The notes: a model not told the origin generated them from the letters alone. Numbered from the stretch's first letter, positions 21,363 through 30,553 are shown. The stretch is 64,000 nucleotides of DNA from Arthrobacter yangruifuii (GCF_009192775.1 NZ_VTFX01000005.1:434001-498000); one strand, 5' to 3'. Made by a program: numbers and translations.

Positions 21363-21890
21363 CTAGTCCGTTCCCAGCGAAGTGCGCAGCGCAGCGCCCT
21401 TGGCCATGGCGGACTGGCGCAGCGCGCCGGCAAATTCAATGAGCTGCTGCTGCAGCCGGGCGGCGAGGGGATCGGTACCTGCGGCGAGCATCCGCACGGC
21501 CAGCAGTCCGGCGTTGCGGGCGCCTCCGATGGACACCGTAGCCACCGGCACGCCGGCGGGCATCTGGACGATGGAGAGCAGGGAGTCCATGCCGTCCAGG
21601 TACTTCAGCGGCACGGGTACACCGATGACCGGAAGGGGCGTCACGGCGGCCAGCATCCCGGGCAGGTGGGCTGCGCCGCCCGCCCCGGCAATGATGACGC
21701 GGAGCCCGCGCCGGTGCGCGTCCTGCCCGTACGCCAGCATGTCAGCGGGCATCCGGTGGGCGGAGACGACGTCGGCTTCGTAGGGGATGTCGAATTCGGC
21801 AAGGGCAGCGGCGGCAGCGTCCATGACCGGCCAGTCGGAGTCCGAACCCATAACAAGGCCTACCAGTGGCGTGGTAGCACGGTGGGGCAT
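21363..21890 (-). CDS. purE: N5-carboxyaminoimidazole ribonucleotide mutase
   Basis: 175-residue class I PurE, converting N5-CAIR to CAIR in purine synthesis. The N-terminal [12 protein letters not shown] phosphate-binding motif, SAHRMPADM and [12 protein letters not shown] are diagnostic. It follows purK with a three-base gap and leads into the LCP gene, so the three are one transcription unit. Confidence 0.95.
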   Translation of the reverse strand: MPHRATTPLVGLVMGSDSDWPVMDAAAAALAEFDIPYEADVVSAHRMPADMLAYGQDAHRRGLRVIIAGAGGAAHLPGMLAAVTPLPVIGVPVPLKYLDGMDSLLSIVQMPAGVPVATVSIGGARNAGLLAVRMLAAGTDPLAARLQQQLIEFAGALRQSAMAKGAALRTSLGTD

Positions 21891-21893
21891 GCT

Positions 21894-23060
21894 TCAGTTC
21901 TCCTTCAGGGGATCGCGGCCGTCACGGATGATGGCTGCTGCCCGGTCCGCGCTGCGTCGGAGGGCGGGGACGTCGTCGGCGGACCCGACGGCGTTAACGT
22001 GGCCGATCTTACGGCCCGGACGTACGGATTTACCGTAGGTATGTACCTTGACGGCGGGTTCGGCTGCCAGAGCCGCGGGATAGGCCGCGAACAGGTCGCT
22101 GTTTTCCCCGCCCAGGAAGTTTTTCATGACGGCGGCCCCGCCCAGCAGCCCGGTCGCTCCGAGCGGGAGGTCCAGGACCGCACGCAGGTGCTGTTCGAAC
22201 TGTCCGGTGATGGATCCGTCCATGGTCCAGTGCCCGGAGTTGTGCGGGCGCATCGCCAGTTCATTGATCAGGAATCCTGGGCCCCGTCCGGGGGTCTCGA
22301 AGAGTTCAACCGCCATGACGCCGGTGACGCCCAGTTCCCCGGCCAGGTACAGGGCCGCAGCAGCCGCCGCCTCGGCGACGGCGGGGTCAAGGCCCGGCGC
22401 CGGCGCCAGGACCTCGTCGCAGACGCCGTTGACCTGGATGGATTCGACCACCGGCCAGGCCCTGCTTTCGCCGCCGGGGGTGCGGGCGACCAGGGCGGAC
22501 AGTTCGCGGCGGAACGGTACCTTCTCCTCGGCCAGCAGCGGGCCGGTGGCGAACCAGTCGGCACAGTCTGCGGCAGCCGCGGCGTCGGCGATGATGCGGA
22601 CGCCCTTGCCGTCGTAGCCGCCGCGGGGCGTCTTCAGGACCACCGGCCAGCCGGCGTCGGTGCCGAAGGACACCAGTTCCGCGGTGTCCGCTACCTCGGC
22701 CCAGCGGGGATTGGGCAGCCCGAGGCGGTCCACGGCGGCGCGCATGGTGAGTTTGTCCTGGGCATGGACCAGCGCGGCGGGTCCGGGCTGGACGTTGATG
22801 CCCTTCTCCACGAGGGCCCGCAGATGCTCACCGGGCACATGTTCATGGTCGAACGTGACAACGTCCACCTGGGCGGCAAAATCCGCCAGTTCGGAGAGGT
22901 TCCGGTAGTCGCCCACTGTGGCATTGGCCACGGCCGCCACAGCCGACACATCCGGCCCCTCGGCGAGCACGCGCAGCTCGAATCCTAGTGCGGTGGCCGC
23001 CGGGGCCATCATCCGGGCGAGCTGTCCGCCGCCTATCACGCCGATAATTGGGAAATCCAC
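21894..23060 (-). CDS. purK: N5-carboxyaminoimidazole ribonucleotide synthase
   Basis: 388-residue ATP-grasp enzyme that carboxylates AIR at the expense of ATP. The N-terminal GVIGGGQLARMM nucleotide-binding segment, TFDHEHVPGEHLRAL and the ATP-grasp stretch PVVLKTPRGGYDGKGV are visible. The C-terminal FEQHLRAVLDLPLG fits PurK. The GTG at 23060 lies six bases after a TACGCT box. It heads the purK-purE-LCP-manA run, the same pairing of purine and wall genes as in M. tuberculosis. Confidence 0.95.
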   Translation of the reverse strand: MDFPIIGVIGGGQLARMMAPAATALGFELRVLAEGPDVSAVAAVANATVGDYRNLSELADFAAQVDVVTFDHEHVPGEHLRALVEKGINVQPGPAALVHAQDKLTMRAAVDRLGLPNPRWAEVADTAELVSFGTDAGWPVVLKTPRGGYDGKGVRIIADAAAAADCADWFATGPLLAEEKVPFRRELSALVARTPGGESRAWPVVESIQVNGVCDEVLAPAPGLDPAVAEAAAAAALYLAGELGVTGVMAVELFETPGRGPGFLINELAMRPHNSGHWTMDGSITGQFEQHLRAVLDLPLGATGLLGGAAVMKNFLGGENSDLFAAYPAALAAEPAVKVHTYGKSVRPGRKIGHVNAVGSADDVPALRRSADRAAAIIRDGRDPLKEN

Positions 23061-23066
23061 TGCTTA

Positions 23067-23072
23067 AGCGTA
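23067..23072 (-). promoter_or_regulatory. Leaderless -10 box of purK
   Basis: TACGCT on the minus strand, 6 bases before the GTG at 23060. Confidence 0.55.
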
Positions 23073-23252
23073 CCGAAAAGGGAAACAATCCCCGCCCGGC
23101 GGCGCTGGGTTCCTCCGGAGTCCCGGGAAACTCCCATAAAGGAGCTGTAATATCGACTTCTGGCTGCCGTGCGTCCGCGCGGCGGAGACAGGCAGACATT
23201 ATTCTTTCCGGAGTCTTCCGGAGGTGCTGCCGTTGATCGGCCTCGGAGGGTC

Positions 23253-23804
23253 ATGTTTACATCGCTGTCAGATCGGCTACGGGGCCTGGTGTCCCTTTTT
23301 TGGCGCGAGGTTGCCAAGTTCGGCACGGTAGGTGCCCTGGCTTTCGTTGTCGACAACGGCCTCACCCTCTACCTCATGCACGGACCGCTGTCCGGCAGTG
23401 AGGTCAAGGCGCGGTTTGTGGGCGCCGTCGTCGCGACCGGGGTCTCCTGGGTGGCCAACCGCTACTGGACGTTCCGCCGGCGCCGCAGCGTGGACAACGT
23501 GGGCCGTGAACTGGGTCTGTTCGTTCTCATCAACGGTGTAGGCATCGTCATTTCCACCGGCTTCACGTGGGTTGCCCGCTACCCGATGGGGATCCAGGAC
23601 AAGAACATGCTCTTCCTGGCCGGTGTGCTGGGGATCGCGGTTGCCACTGTCCTTCGATTCTTCGCCTACCGGTTCTGGGTCTTCAACGCCGAGCTGGACC
23701 AGGAACCCGGATTCGAGCAGGACCGCGCGCTGCTCGACGAGCCCGCAGCCCAGCCCGGCCACGCCGACCCGTACAGTACCGCTAAGCCTCCAAGCGCTTC
23801 GTAA
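23253..23804 (+). CDS. GtrA family membrane protein
   Basis: 183-residue four-helix protein of the GtrA family, thought to help move or present polyprenyl-phosphate-linked sugars for cell-surface glycosylation. The typical first helix (EVAKFGTVGALAFVVDNGLTLYL) and the WVANRYWTFRRRR motif are visible. A hydrophilic, acidic tail of about 35 residues follows. The ATG at 23253 is close behind GGAGGG (3-4 bases, rather short). A TAATAT box at 23148-23153 may be its promoter. Its 3' end overlaps the convergent TIGR03089 gene by 23 bases. Confidence 0.88.
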   Translation: MFTSLSDRLRGLVSLFWREVAKFGTVGALAFVVDNGLTLYLMHGPLSGSEVKARFVGAVVATGVSWVANRYWTFRRRRSVDNVGRELGLFVLINGVGIVISTGFTWVARYPMGIQDKNMLFLAGVLGIAVATVLRFFAYRFWVFNAELDQEPGFEQDRALLDEPAAQPGHADPYSTAKPPSAS

Positions 23805-24528
23805 CCCTTTCCGACGCCAGCACCTTCTCGTCCGGCTCGACGTCAGCCCCCGCGAGGACGACGGCGCCGCCGGCGGCCCAGGCGGCAACCGCCCCTTCCA
23901 GCACCTGCGGCAGGTCCGTGCCCGTAGCCAGCAGCACTTCGCCCGGGTTCCCGCCGGTTCCGAGCAGCTCCCCGAGGGTTGCATAGGAGACCGTTCCGCG
24001 GAGCGTGCGGGCGCGGGTTGCCCCTGCCGCTTCCAGGGCAGTCTGTCCGGCGTCGGGCCGGTCTTCCTCCAGGTAGGTATCTGCGTAGGAGCGCACCTCC
24101 GCGGCATAATCGACGACGCCGGCGGGCAGGTCCGCCGGGAATGACAGCTCCAGGGCCCCCAGCGCCACGGCCACGACGGTGCCTGCACCGCCGGCCGCTG
24201 CGGCGCCGTCCATTGCCGCGCTCACGGTGACGTCGGCGGGGCCGCTTTCGGCCGGTGACCCGAGGACCACGGTGCAGCCCGTCTGCCAGGCAGCCAGCAC
24301 CCATACCAGCGTCTTCCAGTGGACCGGAAGGTCCAGCCGCAGGCGCAGGCCCGGCTCGGCGTCGAGTTCGTCAACGAGGAAGTTGGAGGTCTTGGCCACC
24401 CAGTTGTCCAGCACCTTCCCGGAAAGCTCAATCCGCTCGCCGCTCCCGCCGTACCAGATCAGCGCGGGGGACGTGGCCTGGCGGGTCCGGAGTCCGGACA
24501 ACAGGGCGCCGGAGGCAGTCGTGTTCAT
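23782..24528 (-). CDS. TIGR03089 family protein
   Basis: 248-residue actinobacterial protein of unknown function, equivalent in position to M. tuberculosis Rv3268. It resembles the N-terminal part of AMP-forming acyl/aryl ligases (TSPALIWYGGSGERIELSGK; DNWVAKTSNFLVDEL) but lacks the adenylation signature and the C-terminal domain, so catalysis is doubtful. The ATG at 24528 is preferred over the longer open frame because the protein then begins at the usual family start. Its last 23 bases overlap the GtrA gene on the other strand. Confidence 0.8.
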   Translation of the reverse strand: MNTTASGALLSGLRTRQATSPALIWYGGSGERIELSGKVLDNWVAKTSNFLVDELDAEPGLRLRLDLPVHWKTLVWVLAAWQTGCTVVLGSPAESGPADVTVSAAMDGAAAAGGAGTVVAVALGALELSFPADLPAGVVDYAAEVRSYADTYLEEDRPDAGQTALEAAGATRARTLRGTVSYATLGELLGTGGNPGEVLLATGTDLPQVLEGAVAAWAAGGAVVLAGADVEPDEKVLASERVTKRLEA

Positions 24529-24866
24529 GGAGAAAATCCCTCTTTCGTTGGTTTCTGCAGGCGGCGGGGGATGCCCCGGCTCCTCGGGCGGGGATGCGCA
24601 CGGGCCCGGACTTCCGGTTTCGATGAGCCCTGTAAACCTCGTGTGACGTGCGACTCGCCGGGCAAATCGAGAGAATCCCGGGCGTGGCGTTCCCCGCATC
24701 CGACGATTGAACTCTATAGGATGCCTGAACAGCTTGACGGGGCCGTATTACACGCGTGTAATTAGGTATCGGATTTGTTCCAGCCACATGGCAGAACCCG
24801 CCGGGCCCAGGCTCCGCAGGCTCCACCACACAGCGGCCGCTGGAGCAGCAACACCGGGAGGACTCC
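24529..24866. other. 338-base intergenic region upstream of whiB
   Basis: No gene seen. It holds the divergent promoters of TIGR03089 and whiB. The main landmark is a perfect 16-base palindrome at 24747-24762. TATA-like boxes occur at 24714-24719 and near 24764. A GGGAGG ribosome-binding site ends the region just before the whiB ATG. Confidence 0.6.
24747..24762. promoter_or_regulatory. Perfect palindrome upstream of whiB
   Basis: ATTACACGCGTGTAAT, 16 bases with no mismatch, about 105 bases before the WhiB start. It resembles the BldD box (TNACNC-W-GNGTNA) but has a two-base GC centre instead of one A/T, so BldD is not claimed. Confidence 0.6.
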
Positions 24867-25412
24867 ATGGGGCAGGCAGAAGAAGCACAGGACAGTACCG
24901 CCATTGCCGAGCAGGCTTCGGCCAGTTACGGCTCAAGGGGTGTGCCCGTCGACTGGTATGTGGACCCTGCAGACCCGGCTGCCGCCGAGCGTTACCGCAG
25001 GGAAACCGCCGGTTCCCTCGAGGACCAGGCCACCGTGTTCCTCGCCGCCCATGAGGCCCTGGCGGCTGCCCCCGCCGACGATGACCTCATGCTGGATCCG
25101 CCCGTCTCCCTGTTCCAGGCTCCGGCCGAGTCTGAAAGCCGGCCGGTCTGGATCGGGCTGCCGGGCCTGGGCCAGGATTACGCCGACGAAGGCGAACTGG
25201 GGTGGCAGGCGGACGCCCTCTGCGCCCAGACCGACCCCGAAGCGTTCTTCCCTGAAAAGGGCGGCTCCACCCGGGATGCCAAAAAGGTCTGCGCGGCCTG
25301 CAATGTCCGCTCGCAGTGCCTGGAGTATGCGCTGGCCAATGACGAGAGGTTCGGGATCTGGGGCGGACTGTCCGAGCGCGAACGCCGCCGGCTTCGGAAG
25401 CAGGCAGTCTAA
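24867..25412 (+). CDS. WhiB family iron-sulfur transcription factor (WhiB2-like), long N-terminus
   Basis: 181-residue Wbl protein. The four cluster-binding cysteines are Cys119, Cys142, Cys145 and Cys151 in the C-X22-C-X2-C-X5-C order, followed by the GIWGG turn (163-167) and the basic tail RERRRLRKQ. Wbl proteins bind a [4Fe-4S] cluster and act with the principal sigma factor. Synteny points to WhiB2/WhmD, linked to septation. The region before the first cysteine is about 118 residues, much longer than in typical family members, and is Ala/Asp/Glu-rich. The ATG has a good GGGAGG site. Confidence 0.88.
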   Translation: MGQAEEAQDSTAIAEQASASYGSRGVPVDWYVDPADPAAAERYRRETAGSLEDQATVFLAAHEALAAAPADDDLMLDPPVSLFQAPAESESRPVWIGLPGLGQDYADEGELGWQADALCAQTDPEAFFPEKGGSTRDAKKVCAACNVRSQCLEYALANDERFGIWGGLSERERRRLRKQAV

Positions 25413-25438
25413 TTCATTCGCAAGTCCATGTCTGTGCG

Positions 25439-28400
25439 GTGGTCGTGGCCCACAACGGCGCCGCCTACCTGCCTGAGACCCTTTCCGCGCTGGCGGCCCA
25501 GACCCGGCCGCCGGACTTCTGCATAGGCGTTGATGCCGGATCCACTGATGCCAGCGCCTCACTGCTGCAGCTGGGGCTGCCGGTGGGCAGCCCGGTCATC
25601 GCGGTACCGGCGAAAAGCGGCTTTGGCGCCGCCGTGAAGGCCGGACTCGCCGAACTTCCCGCCGGCAGGCGCCCTGCGGGGAACGCCCCTGCCGGTGACG
25701 CACCCTCCGGCGACGGCCCCGGAACCGCCCAGGAGTGGATCTGGCTGCTCCACGACGACTCGGCTCCGGATCCCGAGGCGCTGCACGAGCTGCTCCTCGC
25801 CGTTGAGCGGGCGCCCTCGGTGACCATTGCCGGTGCCAAGCAGGTGGAATGGACCAATGAGCGGCTCCTGGTGGACGTAGGCGTCAGCATCAGCAAATGG
25901 GCCGAAAGGCTCACGCTGATCGACGCCGATGAGCTGGATCAGGGTCAGTACGATTCCCGCAGCGACATCTTTGCCGTGAACTCCGCCGGCATGCTGGTCC
26001 GCCGTGATGCCTGGGACCTGCTGGGCGGCTTCGATCCTGCCCTGCCCGGAAGCGGAGACGACGTGGACCTCTGCTGGCGGAACCGGCTGGCCGGAAACCG
26101 TGTGGTGGTGGTTCCGGCTGCACGCCTGCGCCACGCCGGCTACCGTTCCACCCCGGCCACTTCCGCGTCCGCCGCACGGCGGGCGGAGATCTTCCTGCGC
26201 CTCAAGCACGCACCCCTCTGGCAGGTCCCGTTCCTGGCCGTCGGCGCGGTGCTGGGCGGCATCGGCCGTTTCTTCCTCGGAATGCTGGCCAAGGACCCCG
26301 GATATGCCGTTGCCTCGCTGCTCACCAGCACCACCGCGGTCCTGCGTCCGGTGGACCTGTACCGCTCCAGGCGGCGTGCCGCGGCCAGCCGGCGGCGCCC
26401 CCGCAGTGCGGTGCATACCCTGCGCAGCAGCAGCAGGGACGTGCGGGAGCACCGGCGGACACAGTCCCGGGATTCCGTCCCGGGGACAGCCGAACCGGCG
26501 GGCGCGGAATACGTCCCCAGCGGCGACACCACGGACGACTTTGCCGCACTGGATGGACCGGACCGGACCGGGGCGGGGGTCGGGGCCCTCGCGGCGGCCC
26601 TGCTGCTGACGGCTTTTTCGCTCGCAGGACTGCACCGGCTCATCGGTGCCCCTGCCGCGGCCGGCGGGGGGCTGCTGCCGCTGGGACAGGGCATCAAGGA
26701 CATCTGGGCGGCCGCAACCGGCTGGTGGGCACAGCTCGGTTCGGGTGCCCCCGCCCACGGTGACCCGTTCAACTATGTGCTCTCCCTGTTGGCCATCGCC
26801 GGATTGGGCAACGGCAACGCGGCCGTACTGGTCCTGCTGCTGCTGGCACTGCCCCTGGCCGGGCTGAGCGCCTGGTGGGCGGCCGGTGCCTTCACCGCAA
26901 ACCGCTGGCTGCGTTTCTGGGCAGCGATGTTCTGGGCGTCCGTCCCCGCGTTCCAGGTGGCTCTGGGCAGCGGACGGCTCGGAGCACTGCTGGTCCATAT
27001 CCTTCTTCCCCTGACCGTGCTGGCCATGGCCCGCGCCGTGGGTGCAGGTGCTCCGCGGAGGAGAACCCCGCCCGCCGGAACCGCGTCCTGGACCGCCGCA
27101 GCAACCGCCGGCCTTCTCCTGGCCGCGGTCAGCGCCGCAGCGCCGCTGGTCTTCCTGCTGGCCGTAGCCGCCGTGGTTTTCCTGACGGCGGGAATGCGGC
27201 GCCGCGCAAAGACCCTGTGGTGGTCGCTGCTGCCCTCCGCCGCCCTCCTGGTTCCGCAGGTCCTTTCCGCGGCGCCGAACCTCCGCGCCGTCGTGTCCGA
27301 TCCCGGAATGCCGCTGGCCTTCACCCGGTCCGAGGCCTGGCAGCAGCTGCTCGGCTATCCGCTGGCCTTTGACCCGGAGGGCACCCTCGGCGGACTGCTT
27401 CCGGACGGCCCCTGGCCTCTGGTCCTGGCTCTCGTGGTCGGTGCTCCCGTGGTGCTGCTGGCCGCCGTCGCCCTGTTCCGCCAGCGGTCCGCCCGCTTGG
27501 CGCGCCTCACCTGGCTGCTGGTCCTCACCGCTCTGGCGCTCAATGCCGCCGCCTCCTACCTGGCCACCGCGGCCGCCGCGGATGCCATGGTGACGGCCTT
27601 TACCGGTCCGTTGGTCTCCGCCGCCGTACTGCTGCTGCTCTGCCCCGCCCTGGCTGCCGCGGGGGACATGCCCTCCGCAACCCGCCGGCGCGGAATGGTC
27701 CGCAGCAACCGTGTCCTGGCGGTCGCCCTGGGAGTGGTGCTGGCCGCAGGCCCCGTCGCCAGCCTGGGCCTCTGGGTTGTCCCGCAGTTCACCGGCAGCG
27801 GTTTCCCCGGGACGCAGGCCCAGGACAGCGCCGCCGGCATCCTGCCCGGAACCCAGTCTGCCGTCCGGGCCGCCGAGGACCGCAGCCTGCCCGCAACCGC
27901 AGCCGACGCCGGCAGCGATGCGACCCAGTCACGCAGCCTGGTGCTGCACGTCGACGGCGAGGGCAAGGTATCCGCCGCGCTGATGCGGCGCGGCGGCACA
28001 ACGCTTGAACAGCTGTCCACCATCTACGCCGCCCGCGGCATCCAGGGCGGCCCGGGCGATGAACGCCCGGCTGCCGATGACCCGGCCACCGCAGACCTCC
28101 GCCGGGCGGTTGCCGTCATCACTGCCGGTACCGGAGTGGACCCGCGGGCGGACCTGGAGCGGCTCGGCGTCGGCTTTGTGGTGCTGCAGGAATCCGACAC
28201 CGCCGCGGAGCTGCTCGCCGGGCGCATGGATTCCGTGCCCGGACTGTCCGCAGTAGGGCAGACCGGTTCCGGATGGCTCTGGCGCGTGAACGGACCGCTC
28301 AGCGACACCGAAACGGCAGCTCCGGCCGGAATCGGTGCCCGGGTCCGCATTGTGAATGCCGACGGCAGCACGGCGGCTGCGGTTCCCTCCGGAGCCGAAA

Positions 28401-28843
28401 GCGTCAGCACGTCCCTTCCGGCAGGAGCCGAGGGGCGCCGGCTTGTCCTCGCCGAACGCGCCGATGCAGGATGGCAGGCCACCCTGGACGGCCGGGAGCT
28501 GACCGCCGTGGACGAGGGATGGGCGCAGGCCTTCGAACTTCCCGCCGACGGCGGGGAGCTGCGCGTGGATTACGTCAGCGCTGCCTCGCCCTGGCTCGAG
28601 TTCCTGCAGATCCTGGTGTTTGGTCTGACACTGCTGCTGGCACTGCCGACGCCGGCAGGCCGCACCATGCACCTGCCCGGCAAACGCGAACTCCCCGAGG
28701 CGCAGGTCCCGGCTGAGCCGCAGCCCGCAGCCGGCCCGGCCCCGCGGTCCGCGGAGCATATGGTGCTGGTCCACAATCAATCGGTCCCGTCCGGTACCGG
28801 CCCGCAACGGGAAGCCCGGACCCCGGAAGGAAGCCAGCAATGA
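25439..28843 (+). CDS. Very large GT2 glycosyltransferase fused to a multi-helix membrane region
   Basis: 1134-residue protein. The N-terminal GT-A domain (about residues 1-270) has VVAHNGAAYLPETLSAL, VDAGSTDAS and a metal-site segment WLLHDDSAPDPEAL, with a later DDVDLCWRNRLAG. It is followed by a basic linker (about 305-350) and roughly ten or more hydrophobic helices (about 380-790), then an extracytoplasmic region and one C-terminal helix (about 1060-1080). Substrate is unknown; a role in polyprenyl-linked surface glycans is inferred from whiB, GtrA and LCP neighbours. The start is not settled: the frame is open back to the whiB stop and the GTG at 25439 removes part of the first beta strand. 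Confidence 0.8.
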   Translation: MVVAHNGAAYLPETLSALAAQTRPPDFCIGVDAGSTDASASLLQLGLPVGSPVIAVPAKSGFGAAVKAGLAELPAGRRPAGNAPAGDAPSGDGPGTAQEWIWLLHDDSAPDPEALHELLLAVERAPSVTIAGAKQVEWTNERLLVDVGVSISKWAERLTLIDADELDQGQYDSRSDIFAVNSAGMLVRRDAWDLLGGFDPALPGSGDDVDLCWRNRLAGNRVVVVPAARLRHAGYRSTPATSASAARRAEIFLRLKHAPLWQVPFLAVGAVLGGIGRFFLGMLAKDPGYAVASLLTSTTAVLRPVDLYRSRRRAAASRRRPRSAVHTLRSSSRDVREHRRTQSRDSVPGTAEPAGAEYVPSGDTTDDFAALDGPDRTGAGVGALAAALLLTAFSLAGLHRLIGAPAAAGGGLLPLGQGIKDIWAAATGWWAQLGSGAPAHGDPFNYVLSLLAIAGLGNGNAAVLVLLLLALPLAGLSAWWAAGAFTANRWLRFWAAMFWASVPAFQVALGSGRLGALLVHILLPLTVLAMARAVGAGAPRRRTPPAGTASWTAAATAGLLLAAVSAAAPLVFLLAVAAVVFLTAGMRRRAKTLWWSLLPSAALLVPQVLSAAPNLRAVVSDPGMPLAFTRSEAWQQLLGYPLAFDPEGTLGGLLPDGPWPLVLALVVGAPVVLLAAVALFRQRSARLARLTWLLVLTALALNAAASYLATAAAADAMVTAFTGPLVSAAVLLLLCPALAAAGDMPSATRRRGMVRSNRVLAVALGVVLAAGPVASLGLWVVPQFTGSGFPGTQAQDSAAGILPGTQSAVRAAEDRSLPATAADAGSDATQSRSLVLHVDGEGKVSAALMRRGGTTLEQLSTIYAARGIQGGPGDERPAADDPATADLRRAVAVITAGTGVDPRADLERLGVGFVVLQESDTAAELLAGRMDSVPGLSAVGQTGSGWLWRVNGPLSDTETAAPAGIGARVRIVNADGSTAAAVPSGAESVSTSLPAGAEGRRLVLAERADAGWQATLDGRELTAVDEGWAQAFELPADGGELRVDYVSAASPWLEFLQILVFGLTLLLALPTPAGRTMHLPGKRELPEAQVPAEPQPAAGPAPRSAEHMVLVHNQSVPSGTGPQREARTPEGSQQ

Positions 28844-30537
28844 GCAGGGACAAGACGGGCAGCGAGGCGGGGGAACCGCAGCCGGCCGCCGCGGACGAGG
28901 GGTCAGGGACCGGCGTTGGGGACTCCGCCGCCGGGACAGGCACGGACCGACGGGCGAAAACCCGACGGGCGGAGGCCGGACGGGCTGAGGCCGGGCGTGG
29001 ACGGACCGCCGGGCGCTGGGCCGGGGGCATCCTGCTCCTGGCCTGCACCGGCGCACTGGCAGCGGGCACAGCCGTTGCGGGCGTCGGAACATCCGGCGGC
29101 GCCGTCGAGGTTCCCTTTGCCGAGGTGCCCGCCGGGCCCCTGACCGGCGTCTGCCCGGAGCCGCCGCGCCTGCTTTCGGGCAACGTGGCCGGCACGGATG
29201 CCGAGTTCAGCCCGGAATCCAAGTCGGCCAAGTCCGTAGTGAGCGCCGTCGTCCTGGCCGCTGCGGGAAATCTGCCCCCGGCGGCCGAGCTGTCATCCGT
29301 TCCCGACGGTGCTGTCCTTAAAGCCGTCGGCGGCGGAACAGGCGTCCCCCTCGCCGGGGACCGGACCGCCGGCGTCGTGCGTGACCAGCCGGTTTCCGCG
29401 GCGTCGCTGTTGAGTGCGGAGCCGGACGGTGAACTGCAGGTCACCGCCGGTGCCGCCCTGACCTATACCGCTGCGGACGGCGACCTGGCCGGCCTCACCG
29501 CCGCCGCCTGCCAGGCGCCGGCTAATGACCTGTGGCTGGTCGGAGCCCGCACCAACGTCGGCGCCTCCGCGGTGCTGCAGCTGACTAACCCGTCCTCCAC
29601 CCCGGCCGACGTCGATCTGGAGTTGTACGGTGCGTCAGGCCCCGTGGACGGCCCGGGCAGCCGGGGCATCGCCGTGGCGCCGGGTGAAACCCGGTCCGTG
29701 GTCCTGGCCGGACTGGCAGCCAATCAGGAATCCCTGGCCGTCCGCGTGCGCAGCTCCGGCGGACCTGTCGCGGCAGTGATTTCACAGAACCAGCTGCGCG
29801 GGCTCACCCCCGGCGGAGTCGAACTGATCCAGCCCACGGCAGCGCCCGGCCCGGCCCAGGTGGTCACCGGCGTCAGCATCCAGGATCCGGAGGCCACGCG
29901 CCGGCTGGCGAAGGAGGACGGCTACGCCTCCGTCACGCCGTCGCTGCAGGTTGCCGTTCCGGGAGCCAGTGACGCCGTCGTGAATGTCCGCGTCTTCGGG
30001 GCCGACGGCGAAGTTCCCCTGGAGGGCGGCGGAAGTTACAACGCGGCGGCCGGCACGGTCACCCGGCTGCCGCTGGACACGCTGCCCGGAGGTACCTACA
30101 CCCTCGACATTTCCTCCGATGTGGCAGTGGCCGCGTCGGCCGTGTTCAGCCGGGGCTCGGATGCCAAGGTTGGCACCGACCTCGCCGTCGCTCCCGCGGG
30201 CGAACGCCTGGGCAGCGAGCACCTGGCGGTGCTGCCGTCCGCGGACACCACGCTGTCCTTTGCCGCGCCGGGCGGTGCCGCCGAGATACGCCTTGCGGCG
30301 GTGTCCGCCGACGGCGTCCTCCTGGAGGAAAAGACGGTGCAGCTCAACGCCGGCTCGAGCATTTCCGTCCGCCCGGGGGGCCTCGGCGCGTCCGCGGCCG
30401 CTGTCCTGGTCAGTGCCACGGGGGCCCCCGTCTACGGCGCACAGGTCCTCACCGCGGGAGACACCGGAATCAGCGTTATGGTCCTGCCGCGCGGCACCGT
30501 GGGCGGCAGCCGCGTGCAGGTGGGTGTGGGCTACTAG
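28840..30537 (+). CDS. DUF5719 family secreted, membrane-anchored protein
   Basis: 565-residue protein of unknown function. A hydrophilic Glu/Arg-rich N-terminus (about 55 residues) precedes one transmembrane helix (about 61-85, GGILLLACTGALAAGTAVAG). The rest is a beta-rich extracytoplasmic part with repeated patterns such as NPSSTPADVDLELYGASG, typical of Ig-like or beta-sandwich modules. Two cysteines (near the mature N-terminus and in AACQAP) could pair. Its ATG overlaps the GT2 stop (ATGA), so the two proteins are translationally coupled and probably act together at the membrane. Confidence 0.8.
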   Translation: MSRDKTGSEAGEPQPAAADEGSGTGVGDSAAGTGTDRRAKTRRAEAGRAEAGRGRTAGRWAGGILLLACTGALAAGTAVAGVGTSGGAVEVPFAEVPAGPLTGVCPEPPRLLSGNVAGTDAEFSPESKSAKSVVSAVVLAAAGNLPPAAELSSVPDGAVLKAVGGGTGVPLAGDRTAGVVRDQPVSAASLLSAEPDGELQVTAGAALTYTAADGDLAGLTAAACQAPANDLWLVGARTNVGASAVLQLTNPSSTPADVDLELYGASGPVDGPGSRGIAVAPGETRSVVLAGLAANQESLAVRVRSSGGPVAAVISQNQLRGLTPGGVELIQPTAAPGPAQVVTGVSIQDPEATRRLAKEDGYASVTPSLQVAVPGASDAVVNVRVFGADGEVPLEGGGSYNAAAGTVTRLPLDTLPGGTYTLDISSDVAVAASAVFSRGSDAKVGTDLAVAPAGERLGSEHLAVLPSADTTLSFAAPGGAAEIRLAAVSADGVLLEEKTVQLNAGSSISVRPGGLGASAAAVLVSATGAPVYGAQVLTAGDTGISVMVLPRGTVGGSRVQVGVGY

Positions 30538-30553
30538 CCGCTGCTGCCGAGCG

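Noticed and set aside
24747-24762. BldD box
   Set aside because: The palindrome has an even, GC centre, one base longer than the BldD consensus.
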